Virus record (IMG/VR): IMGVR_UViG_3300013128_000856
Coordinates: 1 to 36,144 of that record
Origin: a virus
Length of the DNA: 36,144 nt
Reading direction: 5' to 3' (one strand)
Under the pieces are notes generated by a model. That model did no database searches and was not told the origin of the DNA. It saw only the letters and a list, made by a program, of their open reading frames with translations. Made by a program: the position numbers and the translations under genes. Each line of letters starts with the position of its first letter. The stretch's first letter is position 1. Shown here one piece after another: positions 16,666 to 25,774 of the stretch.

Positions 16666-18100
16666 CTGGATCAAATGGCGCGTCGGCCCCCTCTAAACCG
16701 TGATCAGAACTTCTGCTTGAAGCGTAAAACTCGTCTCGCGTGTGCAATTCTTTAGCAGTGCATTTGTCGCCCTCTAATTTAATATTAATATAATTTCCAT
16801 CGGTCATTCCTGGGCCGTGCCGCGAAACAATCGGAATTAATTTTCTGTTGCCAGCATTTGGACCGTCTTCCGCAAGTTCTTCTGGCGATTTATCTTTGAA
16901 AATAGAAAATGAGGTGCAAAGCCAAATAATGCGGTCAGAACCGCTTACAACATCGGTTGTTTCGCGCGTAATGCCGTCTCTGTTTAATTGTGTAAAGGCT
17001 AGGCATGGAAAGTCATATTTAACAGCAAGATTATGCAGCGACGTAATTTGGAAGCCTAGCACCTGATATTCCTGTAGGTTATTACTGATAGACGACGAAG
17101 ACATTAATTTTAAATAGTCATAAATAACGACGCACTCATTTGTCCTGCCATTTTCATCATGGCCAACTTCGTGAAGTATCCAGCGCTTAATTGTATTGAT
17201 GATATTTTCAAACGGCGCACCGGCAACACTAGCATAGGTATATTTTGCGCCCTTTAGTTTTTCTACTGCGGCTTGAACCTTTTCTATATTTTCTTTTTCT
17301 TCTGAAAATTTTCCGGTAGATATTTTATTAATTTCTATTCCAGTCATGCTGGCTATGATTCTATTTAAATGATCTTCCTTCGACATCTCAGTGTCAAGCA
17401 TAAGCACAGGAATACCATTAAGACCTATATTTATTGCTATATTATCACCCAGAGCGCTTTTGCCCATTTTAGGGCGCGCCGAAATAATATCCACGCATTT
17501 GCGACGTAATCCGCCTCCAATAGCTTTATCATAGCGATTAAACCCGGTAGCAATACCTATTTGGTCACATTTATTATCAATGAGATACTGAATATATTCG
17601 TCTACATTTTCCCAGATTTTTTCTGGTTTTCTAGATAAGCTATCGTCGCGTATAAAATCGATTACTGGTTTCTCTATTATAGAAATAATTTCATCAACAG
17701 ATTCATCGCCTTTGATGTTTTCAATATTTCTAGAAATAGAATTAGCAATACTTTTAATGTTTCTGGCAAACTCAAATTTTTTAATCTGAATTGCAAAATT
17801 TAAAACATTTTCTTTGGCAACCGGATACTTAATAAGTAGGTTTATATATTCTAGCTCAGTTGTAGAACTAATAGCAGAATATAATCCAATTTGCTCTGCT
17901 GCCGAAAGTAAGGATGGAATATCTAACTTGGGGTTTGTTTCAAAAACCTTTTGAATACATTTATAGATAGTTTGATTGCTAGAATTTCCAAATGTTTCAT
18001 AGTTAACTATGTCGGATATTTCAACATAAACATCCATTCCATATGAAAATAATCCAGACAATACCGCGCGTTCAGCACCGGTATCAATTAGTTCTGCCAT
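16646..18100 (-). CDS. dnaB: Replicative DNA helicase, DnaB-like
   Basis: A 484-residue protein. The N-terminal helical domain begins with a DnaB-type segment (GAERAVLSGLF). The RecA-like motor has Walker A SARPKMGKSA (207-216), the H1a motif PVLMLDTEMS and Walker B CVVIYDYLKL, then FTQLNRDG (H3-like) and VSRHGPG toward the end. It unwinds the fork as a hexamer and works with the primase gene just downstream. An acidic stretch (DDDIYA) ends the protein. Confidence 0.95.
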   Translation of the reverse strand: MAELIDTGAERAVLSGLFSYGMDVYVEISDIVNYETFGNSSNQTIYKCIQKVFETNPKLDIPSLLSAAEQIGLYSAISSTTELEYINLLIKYPVAKENVLNFAIQIKKFEFARNIKSIANSISRNIENIKGDESVDEIISIIEKPVIDFIRDDSLSRKPEKIWENVDEYIQYLIDNKCDQIGIATGFNRYDKAIGGGLRRKCVDIISARPKMGKSALGDNIAINIGLNGIPVLMLDTEMSKEDHLNRIIASMTGIEINKISTGKFSEEKENIEKVQAAVEKLKGAKYTYASVAGAPFENIINTIKRWILHEVGHDENGRTNECVVIYDYLKLMSSSSISNNLQEYQVLGFQITSLHNLAVKYDFPCLAFTQLNRDGITRETTDVVSGSDRIIWLCTSFSIFKDKSPEELAEDGPNAGNRKLIPIVSRHGPGMTDGNYINIKLEGDKCTAKELHTRDEFYASSRSSDHGLEGADAPFDPDDDIYA

Positions 18101-18101
18101 T

Positions 18102-18494
18102 TTATTTCCTGCCGCAACGTGAACATCTCATATATTCCCCATAGATGTATCTTGGGTCTTCAAAGAATGTTTTACCGCAAACGTGGCATTCTACTTCCAC
18201 TTTTTTGGATTTTTCACGACTTCTTGGAGATGGATCAACTTTGGGCATTCTTAAATTTTCATCATCCCGAAATTCTCCATGGTCTTCCCAAGTATTTTTC
18301 TTGGCTTTCACGGGTTCTCTTCCTCTTCTTTCTTGTTTAATAGTAGTAAAATTTTCGCCAGTAGACTGTCTATCGGGCAATTGTTTTATTTCAGTTTTTG
18401 CGGTTGGTTTTGACGAGCCGGTTGCGTTTAGTGCTTGTTTTAACTTTTCCATCTGTTCTGGAGTTAAACCGTTGATAAATTCTTCAAAACTCAT
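18102..18494 (-). CDS. Zn-ribbon protein beside helicase
   Basis: A 130-residue protein. The first 20 residues form a helix (FEEFINGLTPEQMEKLKQAL); the middle is basic, Pro/Lys-rich and likely disordered; the end holds two Cys pairs, ECHVCGKTF and MRCSRCGRK, which form a Zn ribbon. No function is certain. It lies one base after the preceding gene and one base before the helicase start, so a helicase-loading or DNA-binding role is possible from position. Confidence 0.75.
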   Translation of the reverse strand: MSFEEFINGLTPEQMEKLKQALNATGSSKPTAKTEIKQLPDRQSTGENFTTIKQERRGREPVKAKKNTWEDHGEFRDDENLRMPKVDPSPRSREKSKKVEVECHVCGKTFFEDPRYIYGEYMRCSRCGRK

Positions 18495-18976
18495 TTTCTT
18501 TTTCCTTTTTCAATTAAGCATTCTGCTCGTCTGCGGATATTTTGTTCTTTTGATTCAAGAAAATTAATTCTAGATTGTGCTTTAATTTTCCAGTCATTTA
18601 AGTTTTTTGCGACAACATTTGATCGAATTATTTCTGCAACTTTAATATCGTGTTTATTGAACTGTGGCAAATCATTAATTTCTCTAGAAACTATTTCGTT
18701 TAAAGAATTTTCACACCAATAAAAAATTGCTCTACATTTATTTAAGTCTGTGGATATATAATCGGCATACTGGTATAATACATACGCACAATTAAAACAG
18801 GCGTCTTTGGTTAATAAGTCCATATCATTGATAGACATTAATTCTACCTCATTAAATTCTGGACGATGCGCTGTTTTATCTATTCCTATTTTACTAAAAT
18901 AGTCAGACAATGCACACATAAAATTGTCTAATTGTTTAGCAGCATTCAATTTGCGCTCTCCATAAGTCAATTTCAT
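18491..18976 (-). CDS. Unknown helical protein in replication block
   Basis: A 161-residue, mostly helical protein starting at ATG 18976 inside the end of the upstream nuclease gene (41-base overlap), and overlapping the next gene by 4 bases. Cys residues occur at DACFNCAY, CRAIFYWCENSL and RAECL, but they do not form a clear Zn motif. No family is recognised. Position between recombinase and helicase suggests a part in replication or recombination. Confidence 0.7.
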   Translation of the reverse strand: MKLTYGERKLNAAKQLDNFMCALSDYFSKIGIDKTAHRPEFNEVELMSINDMDLLTKDACFNCAYVLYQYADYISTDLNKCRAIFYWCENSLNEIVSREINDLPQFNKHDIKVAEIIRSNVVAKNLNDWKIKAQSRINFLESKEQNIRRRAECLIEKGKRK

Positions 18977-19352
18977 CGTATCTTAAAATAATTAATTTAA
19001 TTTGATTTCTGTCGCACCATTCTAATTTTAAATTGTCTCTATATTTATGATTGGCAAATCCCAATTTGTTTTTATGAAAGTATGGAACATATTCAAAATG
19101 CTGACGACCATGAATTTCGACACCAATTTTTAAATTTGGTATAAAAAAATCTAAATATAATACGGATTTATTTTTAGGGTTTGTAGATCCTGGAAGACTA
19201 ACTTCTTCATAAATAAAATATGACGGAAAGCATTCTTTTAATAGTCTACGGGCCTCAAGATGAAATGAAGATTTGTTTGTTTTTTTATGATTTTTGGCGT
19301 ATTTATTTAGATTTATATTATACTCTCTATTATTTAGGCCCACTATTTTCAT
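18936..19352 (-). CDS. Small Vsr/DUF559-like endonuclease
   Basis: A 138-residue protein. Its centre reads LYLDFFIPNLKIGVEIHGRQ followed by Phe, then YRDNLKLEWCDRNQIKLIIL, which is the PD-(D/E)XK-type arrangement of Vsr-like and DUF559-like nucleases: an Asp at a strand end, a strand with Glu, and a basic helix before a last strand. The same layout appears in phage endonucleases of unknown target. It overlaps the recombinase start by 4 bases. It may process recombination intermediates, or be a former homing enzyme; I cannot decide between the two. Confidence 0.7.
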   Translation of the reverse strand: MKIVGLNNREYNINLNKYAKNHKKTNKSSFHLEARRLLKECFPSYFIYEEVSLPGSTNPKNKSVLYLDFFIPNLKIGVEIHGRQHFEYVPYFHKNKLGFANHKYRDNLKLEWCDRNQIKLIILRYDEIDLWRAQIECC

Positions 19353-20464
19353 AGCAACGCCTCTTTAATATTTTGATATAAAAATATTGCCAGTGCTTCA
19401 TTTTCTTTTAAGAAGTTTACTAGCCTCTCCATGCCTTGGAATTTAAAACATTTTAACACAGCTTCGTCGTTTGTCAAGTCTACATTTTGTTTTTCTAGAA
19501 ATTTTCTTACCGGTTCTGCGTTTTTATTTTCAATAAACGTAGAAATTTCATACCAAGCCCCTTTCATTTTGATAAAAGAAAACTGCGTGGCAAGCTGCGC
19601 AATTTCTTGTGTTTCATCTATGCCAATGCCGTATCTGATCCAAGATTCAGCGGTAGAGTTTGGTTTTCCGCCAGCCGCAGATGTTTTGATCACCCAATTT
19701 GCTATTTGACCAACGTGATTTCCGCTATCTTTTGGCACTTCCCATTTGCCACGATGAGTGATTACCATGTTTGTTCCGGCTTGATACTGAATCATCACGC
19801 CGCAATCTGCAACTTTGCTCGGAGAATATTTAGAGGCCGGAGCAGTATTTGTTATGTTATGAGTAATAAAAATAAGTATAGCTTTATTTCTGTGTACATC
19901 TCCGCTTGTTCGTTTACAAAACATAGATAGTAATCTTGGAAGAGAATTTCTTACTCCAGTTCTAATTTCTCCGTCTAACTCTTCTTGTGGAACCATGTTG
20001 GATGCTGAATCTATGATACAAACCAAATCTGGAACATTTTTAATGCAATGTTCTAAGCTGTTTAAATACATTTCTGCTGATACCACCGGGTTCTGATCGG
20101 TTGTTTGAACAATGGTAATTTTACTCGGATCAAGACCTTTTATTCCTGTAAAATTTTCTTTTGTAATTCGGCCCTCGGTATTAAAATACATAACATTTTT
20201 ACCCAAAGATTGACACTTAGCAGCAAAGTATAATGCAGTGGAACTTTTGCCTGTCTTAGCATCTCCGGTCATGACAACAACACTACCTTCGCGCAAGCCC
20301 CCGCCAAGCGCAATATCTAACGCTGGAGATATGCTAATAACCTTTAATTCTAATAAATCATCAAGTACTTTTTGGCCGTTTTCAATAATCTTTCCATATT
20401 TTTCTAAAAAATCACTAGAAAATATATCGCTATCATGTTGATTCTTTTTCGCCGTTTTTGCCAT
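19349..20464 (-). CDS. RecA/UvsX-like recombinase
   Basis: A 371-residue protein. Walker A is GDAKTGKS (67-74). Surrounding motifs are VISISPALDIALGGGLREGS, VMYFNTEGRI, VCIIDSASNMV (Walker B) and ILIFITHNIT. This fits RecA-like strand-exchange proteins of phages, about the length of RecA (352) and UvsX (391). It binds single-stranded DNA and promotes repair and recombination-dependent replication. It overlaps the upstream gene by 32 bases. Which branch (RecA or UvsX) it belongs to needs alignment. Confidence 0.92.
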   Translation of the reverse strand: MAKTAKKNQHDSDIFSSDFLEKYGKIIENGQKVLDDLLELKVISISPALDIALGGGLREGSVVVMTGDAKTGKSSTALYFAAKCQSLGKNVMYFNTEGRITKENFTGIKGLDPSKITIVQTTDQNPVVSAEMYLNSLEHCIKNVPDLVCIIDSASNMVPQEELDGEIRTGVRNSLPRLLSMFCKRTSGDVHRNKAILIFITHNITNTAPASKYSPSKVADCGVMIQYQAGTNMVITHRGKWEVPKDSGNHVGQIANWVIKTSAAGGKPNSTAESWIRYGIGIDETQEIAQLATQFSFIKMKGAWYEISTFIENKNAEPVRKFLEKQNVDLTNDEAVLKCFKFQGMERLVNFLKENEALAIFLYQNIKEALL

Positions 20465-20891
20465 CTAGTTTCCTCAATTTGCTAAGTTGTGATTTTTTTC
20501 CAAATGCTTTATTGCGAGTTGCAACGTTTGTTTCTATTTTTTCTACAGGTTTTACTTGAATTTCTTTAAAAGAAAGTTTATTTTTTTCTAAAACCCGTTT
20601 TACTTTAGGATGAGTCAATGAAAAAATACTTTTTAATTCATTAGAATTTAATGATTTAATTATTAACGATTCGCCATATTCTTTGATTAATTTATTGGCA
20701 ACCATCATTTGGCGTTTAAAAGTCCAATCCCAAGGTTTATTGTTCCAAAATTTAAATGCCAGTCCGGATATTTTTTTATACTCTGCCAATCTTAAACACA
20801 TCATTTCTGCAATATATGCAGCACAAGTACAATAATCACCAGTGGTGGTATGTTTATATTTTCTTTTTTCAGTTCTTTGGCGTTTTGTCAT
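20433..20891 (-). CDS. Unknown basic protein
   Basis: A 152-residue, Lys/Arg-rich protein. I start it at ATG 20891 (MTKRQRTEKRKYKH), which has AGAGG eight bases upstream; a TTG 30 bases earlier lacks that support. CTCAAYIAEMMCLRLAEYKK is a helix with Cys. FKFWNNKPWDWTFKRQMMVA and HPKVKRVLEKNKL follow. Basic charge suggests nucleic-acid binding. No family recognised. It is translated just before the recombinase, with a 32-base overlap. Confidence 0.7.
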   Translation of the reverse strand: MTKRQRTEKRKYKHTTTGDYCTCAAYIAEMMCLRLAEYKKISGLAFKFWNNKPWDWTFKRQMMVANKLIKEYGESLIIKSLNSNELKSIFSLTHPKVKRVLEKNKLSFKEIQVKPVEKIETNVATRNKAFGKKSQLSKLRKLDGKNGEKEST

Positions 20892-21276
20892 AAATAATCG
20901 CCTCTTCAAAAGAATTTGCAAGTGTATCCATATAGGATTCTTCTTCTATCAATTCTGGCGACATGTAAACTATTTTATGAATATTATTACCACTAACTTT
21001 TCCAAAAGTAATAGTTTCTTTTGTATATCCCGTCAATTGACCAATAACAGATCTAACCAAATAGACCCCTTGACAATTTTCAATATCAAGCATAACTTCA
21101 TGAGATTTGAATTGTAATGAAAGTTTTTTAAAAAATAATCTTTCATTTTCTAGCCTATTAGCCAATGCTGGCCAGTCTTTAAAACTAGCGAGATATACTT
21201 CTTCATCATTAGTTAAAACGCATTTTATCCATATGGCATTTTTATTTGTTCTGTAACAACTTATCCAATTAGACAT
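20869..21276 (-). CDS. Unknown protein
   Basis: A 135-residue protein starting at ATG 21276. It has alternating strands such as AIWIKCVLTNDEEVYLASF and KSHEVMLDIENCQGVYLVRS, so a beta-rich fold is likely, and an acidic C-terminal region. I recognise no family. It overlaps its downstream neighbour by 23 bases and the upstream gene by 8. Confidence 0.7.
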   Translation of the reverse strand: MSNWISCYRTNKNAIWIKCVLTNDEEVYLASFKDWPALANRLENERLFFKKLSLQFKSHEVMLDIENCQGVYLVRSVIGQLTGYTKETITFGKVSGNNIHKIVYMSPELIEEESYMDTLANSFEEAIIYDKTPKN

Positions 21277-21619
21277 TATTTTCCTTTATTTGAACAGTGC
21301 AGTGTTGAGAAGAATTTTTTTTAACTTGTTTTCGTATTTCGTCACCAAGTTCTGCGGCTGATTTTGTCATTATGGCGACACCTTTTCTTGCAATCATATC
21401 TTGTGCAGAAATTGTTACAGGAGATGTTTGCGCGACACCAGCTTTGTGTTCAAGTTGAGATTTATCTTTTTTGATTTTTAATTTTTCTATAAACCGTTGA
21501 ATGCTTTTCTTTTGTATTTTTGTATGTTTAGAAAGAGTATCAATATCTAATATTTCCCAATTGTTTTCAATATAAAATCTTTCAACAATAGTCATACGTT
21601 GATTTTTAGGCTCGGTCAT
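21269..21619 (-). CDS. Unknown protein with helix-turn-helix-like N-terminus
   Basis: A 116-residue protein. I start it at ATG 21619 (MTEPKNQRMTIVERFY), with AAGGGG upstream, instead of a TTG seven codons earlier. Residues WEILDIDTLSKHTKIQKKSI form a likely helix-turn-helix. The C-terminal segment AQDMIARKGVAIMTKSAAEL looks like a conserved phage motif of unknown role. It may bind DNA; evidence is limited to these patterns. Confidence 0.7.
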   Translation of the reverse strand: MTEPKNQRMTIVERFYIENNWEILDIDTLSKHTKIQKKSIQRFIEKLKIKKDKSQLEHKAGVAQTSPVTISAQDMIARKGVAIMTKSAAELGDEIRKQVKKNSSQHCTVQIKENNV

Positions 21620-21929
21620 CAATAAATCCCCTTTGGGCAATTGTAAGATATTTTAGATTTTTAGTTTTTAAGTATTCTATATAGTTATTAAATGTTTTTA
21701 ACGAAACTTTTTTTAATTTAAGATCAAGAGTTGATTCTCTTTTTGAGTATGGTCCATATGGATCATATATAAGGCTACTAAAGGTTTTTATGAAATAATT
21801 TAGTCCATTTTTTCCTTCGGTTGATTCAGCATAGTATTCTTTTGAATGTGTAGGATTTCCATTTTTATCAAATTTATTTTGCTTAATTGTGTTTTCTGGC
21901 AATTCTTCTGCTTCAATTATATACTTCAT
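21606..21929 (-). CDS. Unknown protein
   Basis: A 107-residue protein starting at ATG 21929, overlapping the upstream Zn-ribbon gene by 4 bases and the next gene by 14. KYIIEAEELPENTIKQNKFD and YYAESTEGKNGLNYFIKTFS are its main segments. No family recognised. Confidence 0.65.
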   Translation of the reverse strand: MKYIIEAEELPENTIKQNKFDKNGNPTHSKEYYAESTEGKNGLNYFIKTFSSLIYDPYGPYSKRESTLDLKLKKVSLKTFNNYIEYLKTKNLKYLTIAQRGFIDDRA

Positions 21930-22291
21930 TTATCTCCCCCAAGAATGTAATCTTTTTTTTGCTCTTTTGTCATTTTGTTTATTTGTTGTTTTGAAGCTTT
22001 TCCATATTTTTCGCTTTGATACCATGGTTTTTTTTCTGGTATTTTTGTTTTTTCATATTCTTCATTTAGTTTAGAACCCATTTTTTTAGTATTATATTCA
22101 GCTAGTTGACCAACCGTCCGGATATCTTTAATAGTTGAATATACATTATCTTCTTGATAATTTCTATAAATATTTCTAGATGCACAGCTTGGACATATTA
22201 CATTTTTCATTCGTGTGTCGTATTCAGATATGCTGCAAAATATTTCTATATCTTGATCGCAATCATCGCAATATAAGTTATATTGTGGCAT
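21926..22291 (-). CDS. FmdB-like Zn-ribbon protein
   Basis: A 121-residue protein. It begins MPQYNLYCDDCDQDIEIFCS and continues to NVICPSCASRN, the pattern of FmdB-type Zn ribbons (C-x2-C ... C-P-x-C) found in many phages and bacteria. The rest is basic and helical. Known members are small putative regulators; the function here is unknown. Its start lies directly after the stop of the PhoH gene. Confidence 0.8.
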   Translation of the reverse strand: MPQYNLYCDDCDQDIEIFCSISEYDTRMKNVICPSCASRNIYRNYQEDNVYSTIKDIRTVGQLAEYNTKKMGSKLNEEYEKTKIPEKKPWYQSEKYGKASKQQINKMTKEQKKDYILGGDK

Positions 22292-22960
22292 TTATGCCTC
22301 CTCTAATGCATTTAAAATTTTTCCAATTATTCCATGTCTTTGAATATCAGCATTAGTTAATTCTATTATACCAACGCCTTCTATATTTTTCAATTTATTC
22401 ATACAAGTTTCTAGTCCACTTCTTCCACGTAAATCGTTTTGTTTAATGTCTCCATTAATAATTACCTTAGAATTTTCTCCGATTCTAGTCATAAACATTT
22501 TAATTTGATCAAATGTACAATTCTGAGCTTCATCAAGAATCATATATGTTTTATGAAAAGTTGAGCCGCGCATAACTTCTAAAGGCTCAAATCTGATTCG
22601 TTTTTCATGCACCATATTAATATACAACGGGTTTCCTAAAAACATTCTAAAATATTCCATCATTGGCATAACATATGGCGCAATTTTCTCGCCTATTTCG
22701 CCGGGTAGTGCGCCTATATCTTTGCCAGCGCAAATTAAAGGCCTGGTTACTATAATTTGTTCGTATCTATCATCAAAAAGATGTTCTGCTCCGATTCCTG
22801 CGGAAATCATGCTTTTGCCCGAACCCGATGGGCCGGAACAAATTATAACATCGTTTTCAAAAATTGCCCTTATATAATTATGTTGATTTTCAGTTTTAGC
22901 TTCTACTGTTTTAATTTTATAGGAAGAATCACTCGGTGCTGCGGTTTTTCTTTTAGACAT
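22292..22960 (-). CDS. phoH: PhoH-like ATPase
   Basis: A 222-residue protein. Walker A is SGPSGSGKS (42-50). IIVTRPLICAGKDIGALPGE, EPLEVMRGSTF, MILDEAQNCT (Walker B) and VIINGDIKQNDL are the classic PhoH order. PhoH proteins are common in phages; proposed roles include RNA metabolism, phosphate response and RNA helicase activity, none proven for this group. It begins 23 bases after the dUTPase stop. Confidence 0.93.
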   Translation of the reverse strand: MSKRKTAAPSDSSYKIKTVEAKTENQHNYIRAIFENDVIICSGPSGSGKSMISAGIGAEHLFDDRYEQIIVTRPLICAGKDIGALPGEIGEKIAPYVMPMMEYFRMFLGNPLYINMVHEKRIRFEPLEVMRGSTFHKTYMILDEAQNCTFDQIKMFMTRIGENSKVIINGDIKQNDLRGRSGLETCMNKLKNIEGVGIIELTNADIQRHGIIGKILNALEEA

Positions 22961-22982
22961 ATTATCTTTCTATGATTAGTAA

Positions 22983-23435
22983 TCATGCGCCGCTGCTTCC
23001 AAAACCACCATCTCCTCTATGCGTGTCTGACAATTCTTCTGCAAGTATTAGCTGAAATTGCGGCACTTGTTGAAATAAAATTTGAGCTATCCTATCGCCA
23101 GGATTGATTTCAATATTTTCGATTTTATCGCAATTTTGTAAACATACTTTTATTTCTCCTCTATAAGGTGAATCAATAACTCCCGCCAGCACATCACATC
23201 CTTTTTTTACAGACAATCCAGATCGCGGCCAAATTAATCCAACATATCCAGGTGGTATTTCTAGTGCTATGCCTGTAGATATTAATTGTCGGCATCCTGG
23301 CGCGATAGTGACTTGTTGTGTTGAATAAAGATCCCATCCAGCATCTAATTCGTTGGTTTTTGTTGGTAGTTTTGCTAAATTGCTAAGTAGCTTAACCTTT
23401 AGTTTCAGTGGAATTGGCTCATTGTCTAGCCGCAT
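22983..23435 (-). CDS. dut: dUTPase
   Basis: A 150-residue protein with all five trimeric dUTPase motifs: DAGWDLYS, PRSGLS, GVIDSPYRGEI, DRIAQILF and RGDGGFGSSG. It hydrolyses dUTP to dUMP, keeping uracil out of DNA and feeding dTMP synthesis. I start it at ATG 23435 because it shares one base with the TAA of the RNR gene and has GAGG upstream; starts farther upstream would extend inside that gene. Expected length for the family is about 140-160 residues. Confidence 0.95.
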   Translation of the reverse strand: MRLDNEPIPLKLKVKLLSNLAKLPTKTNELDAGWDLYSTQQVTIAPGCRQLISTGIALEIPPGYVGLIWPRSGLSVKKGCDVLAGVIDSPYRGEIKVCLQNCDKIENIEINPGDRIAQILFQQVPQFQLILAEELSDTHRGDGGFGSSGA

Positions 23436-25696
23436 TATATCCTCGCAATCTCGCATTGCCCAGCAGAACAAGCTTGTGCCGCAAAGTCGGCTACATTTTT
23501 ATAAGTTGGCTTTGTTAAAATTTTTGAAAAATCAATTTCTTTAATATTTCTAGAGATAGTTTCAAATTTGTGAAAAAGATGAATATCTTTTAAGCAATAA
23601 ATTGTTTGTTTTATATCACTCTTAAAATAATTTTTAGCAAACTGTTTTCCGCGTCTAATCCAATCTTTTTTAAGCAAAACCTGTTCTCTTGTTCCAACGA
23701 TAGGAATGTTTGCGTCTAATAAACAATCACAAGCTTGCCATAAATTATTATTGAAATAATGCAATCCATCCACTATTAATCCAGAAGCAAAAAGCGCGCC
23801 CTTGCCGTATTTTTCAAAAACCTCTTCGGCGCTTAAAATAGAGGTAAACGGAGCTTGATTAAAATCTTTATCTCCATAGTCTGAAATAAAAGACACTCCA
23901 GTAAAAGAATTTTTATTGTTCCATATGTAATCAACTATGTCTTGAATATTATCAATAATAACCGTTACAGAAACATTGTGTTGTATATGTTTTGATATTC
24001 CAAGTTCCTTAACCGTTCCAGGCTTAATCCAATGATCTTGTATTAATTTTACCATTTCAAGATGCTTGACGCCTTTCATGTCTTTTTTAAACAAACCTCC
24101 GGGCGGATTAACCACCGGAACAAAAACAACATAATCAGTATTGTTTGCGCTCCAAACGCTTTCTTCTAACAGAAATGGCATGTGTTGAAATATCCATGCT
24201 GCTGTGGGCGCAAGCTTGTTAAGTTGCATGATTCTAAAATATTTTTCAGCATGTTCTGGATGGCAGCCGGAAGCAGTTTGCGCTACAACAGACAGGTTGC
24301 CCTCTGGTTTGACACATGTTGTTCTAGCGGCTTGATTGATGCCAAGCCTTTTAGATAAATTTTTATTAGTTTCTACTATTAATCTTGCTCCTTCTTCTAG
24401 TAATTCTGGATTAAATACTTTCGGGTTATTCATCCATCCAGTCATAGAAACTCCTAGCAGCGCCTCTCTTTTTGTTATATTTTCTGAAGATTTTCCAAGA
24501 TATGGAAAAGATGTATATCCGGCCTGCAAAGTTCCTAGTATTGCAGCATCTTTACATGATTTTAAAAACACTTCTTTTGAAGACATTTTTTCTGCATTAA
24601 TAGACGTTAAATTACAAAATTGTACACCGAATTTATCAATATTGTTTTTTATCCAATTATCTAAATCGTCATATTTAATGCTGCATACGTCATCATCTGT
24701 ATCAATCGGAGTAAATAAAATTTCTAGGCACGGATTTCCCATATCTAACCAGCTATTAACAAACAGAAAACCAATATCTGATTCCCCGTCGTTGGTTTTA
24801 GCTAGTTTATAAAATAAATCTTTATTATCTAAACTTCTGAGAAGCATAACAGAATTATTAGATCTAGCGCGTTGAGGATTGTCTTGTCTCCAATTTCCAA
24901 TTTTTGCATTAATCATTTCTTCATCATTTGGATCTATTAACATTATAAGGGCTGATCTTCTAAGACCACCAGCCAAAACACTGTCAGATGAATGACAAAT
25001 AATATCATAAACATTTATTGGGCTTAATTTGTTTTTTCCAGAAGCCACAATAGTATCTAATAAAGATTCTATTTTTTCTAAAGCGTTCTTTAGGCCGTTT
25101 GGTCCAGGAGCTTTAAAGCCACCAGAAATCATAGTTCCTTCTGGTCTGATAAGAGAGTAATCAAATCTAATCTTACAATTTGCATATTCTGGAAACGGTT
25201 GATTATCTATAAAATATGATGATAGCAACACACCCAAAGCATCTGCCCATCCTTCTATACTATCTGGTATAACAAACGTTTGTGTTGTTGAGCTTCTAGG
25301 TTGTATATTAGAAATATTATTTACAAATGGTTTAAGTAAACTTACGCCAACTCCGCATCCATTTAATAATAACCAAAAGGCGTGTTGAAAAATAGAATTT
25401 TTTACTGCGTGTAAAACGCTACAGTTGTAGATTCTAGCATTGCTTTTTTCTATTTGCGGCGATCTAAATTGAAGATTTCTTTGAGAAGCAAAAACCTTCA
25501 TTTCTTTCATCGAATCTAAAGCAGATTCTAATTCATTTTCTATATTTTTATCCTTATATTTTAAATGATGCCCGTGAATTATATCTTCACACGCTTCATC
25601 CCAATTTTCATATCTTCCTAAATCTTCTTGCCACTTAAAATAATCCGTATACAACTTCAAATCTGATAAAAATTTTTTACCCAAAGATGGTTTCAT
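23435..25696 (-). CDS. nrdJ: Class II (adenosylcobalamin) ribonucleotide reductase
   Basis: A 753-residue protein starting at ATG 25696 (AGGA upstream), similar in length to the monomeric Lactobacillus RTPR (739). Visible landmarks are Cys92 (RIYNCSV), GGLRRSALIML, N321-P-C323-L-E325 (the Asn, thiyl Cys and Glu of the active site), Cys361 in QFCNLTSIN, and the C-terminal Cys pair C743/C748 (CSAGQCEI) that passes electrons. It makes deoxynucleotides with B12 and so works without oxygen and without a beta subunit. The gap between C323 and C361 (38 residues) is longer than the about 11 of RTPR, so an insertion may be present. No NrdB gene is in the window. Confidence 0.92.
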   Translation of the reverse strand: MKPSLGKKFLSDLKLYTDYFKWQEDLGRYENWDEACEDIIHGHHLKYKDKNIENELESALDSMKEMKVFASQRNLQFRSPQIEKSNARIYNCSVLHAVKNSIFQHAFWLLLNGCGVGVSLLKPFVNNISNIQPRSSTTQTFVIPDSIEGWADALGVLLSSYFIDNQPFPEYANCKIRFDYSLIRPEGTMISGGFKAPGPNGLKNALEKIESLLDTIVASGKNKLSPINVYDIICHSSDSVLAGGLRRSALIMLIDPNDEEMINAKIGNWRQDNPQRARSNNSVMLLRSLDNKDLFYKLAKTNDGESDIGFLFVNSWLDMGNPCLEILFTPIDTDDDVCSIKYDDLDNWIKNNIDKFGVQFCNLTSINAEKMSSKEVFLKSCKDAAILGTLQAGYTSFPYLGKSSENITKREALLGVSMTGWMNNPKVFNPELLEEGARLIVETNKNLSKRLGINQAARTTCVKPEGNLSVVAQTASGCHPEHAEKYFRIMQLNKLAPTAAWIFQHMPFLLEESVWSANNTDYVVFVPVVNPPGGLFKKDMKGVKHLEMVKLIQDHWIKPGTVKELGISKHIQHNVSVTVIIDNIQDIVDYIWNNKNSFTGVSFISDYGDKDFNQAPFTSILSAEEVFEKYGKGALFASGLIVDGLHYFNNNLWQACDCLLDANIPIVGTREQVLLKKDWIRRGKQFAKNYFKSDIKQTIYCLKDIHLFHKFETISRNIKEIDFSKILTKPTYKNVADFAAQACSAGQCEIARI

Positions 25697-25742
25697 CTGG
25701 TGTCCTAACAAAAGAATAAAATAATAGACGTAATGCGTTTAA

Positions 25743-25774
25743 GTATATTATACCACAAATATCGAATCTGGCAA
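25743..25774 (-). promoter_or_regulatory. Sigma70-type promoter for the RNR gene
   Basis: Read on the minus strand, TTGCCA (25769-25774) is followed by 16 bases and TATAAT (25747-25752), preceded by TGG (extended -10). The -10 box lies in an 11-mer, GTATAATATAC, that occurs again at 29437-29447. Transcription would begin about 45 bases upstream of the RNR start. Not experimentally known; the match is from pattern only. Confidence 0.6.

Noticed and set aside
25697-25747. Cobalamin riboswitch before the B12-dependent RNR
   Set aside because: Only about 50 bases separate the genes, too few for the known riboswitch, and no B12 box is seen.
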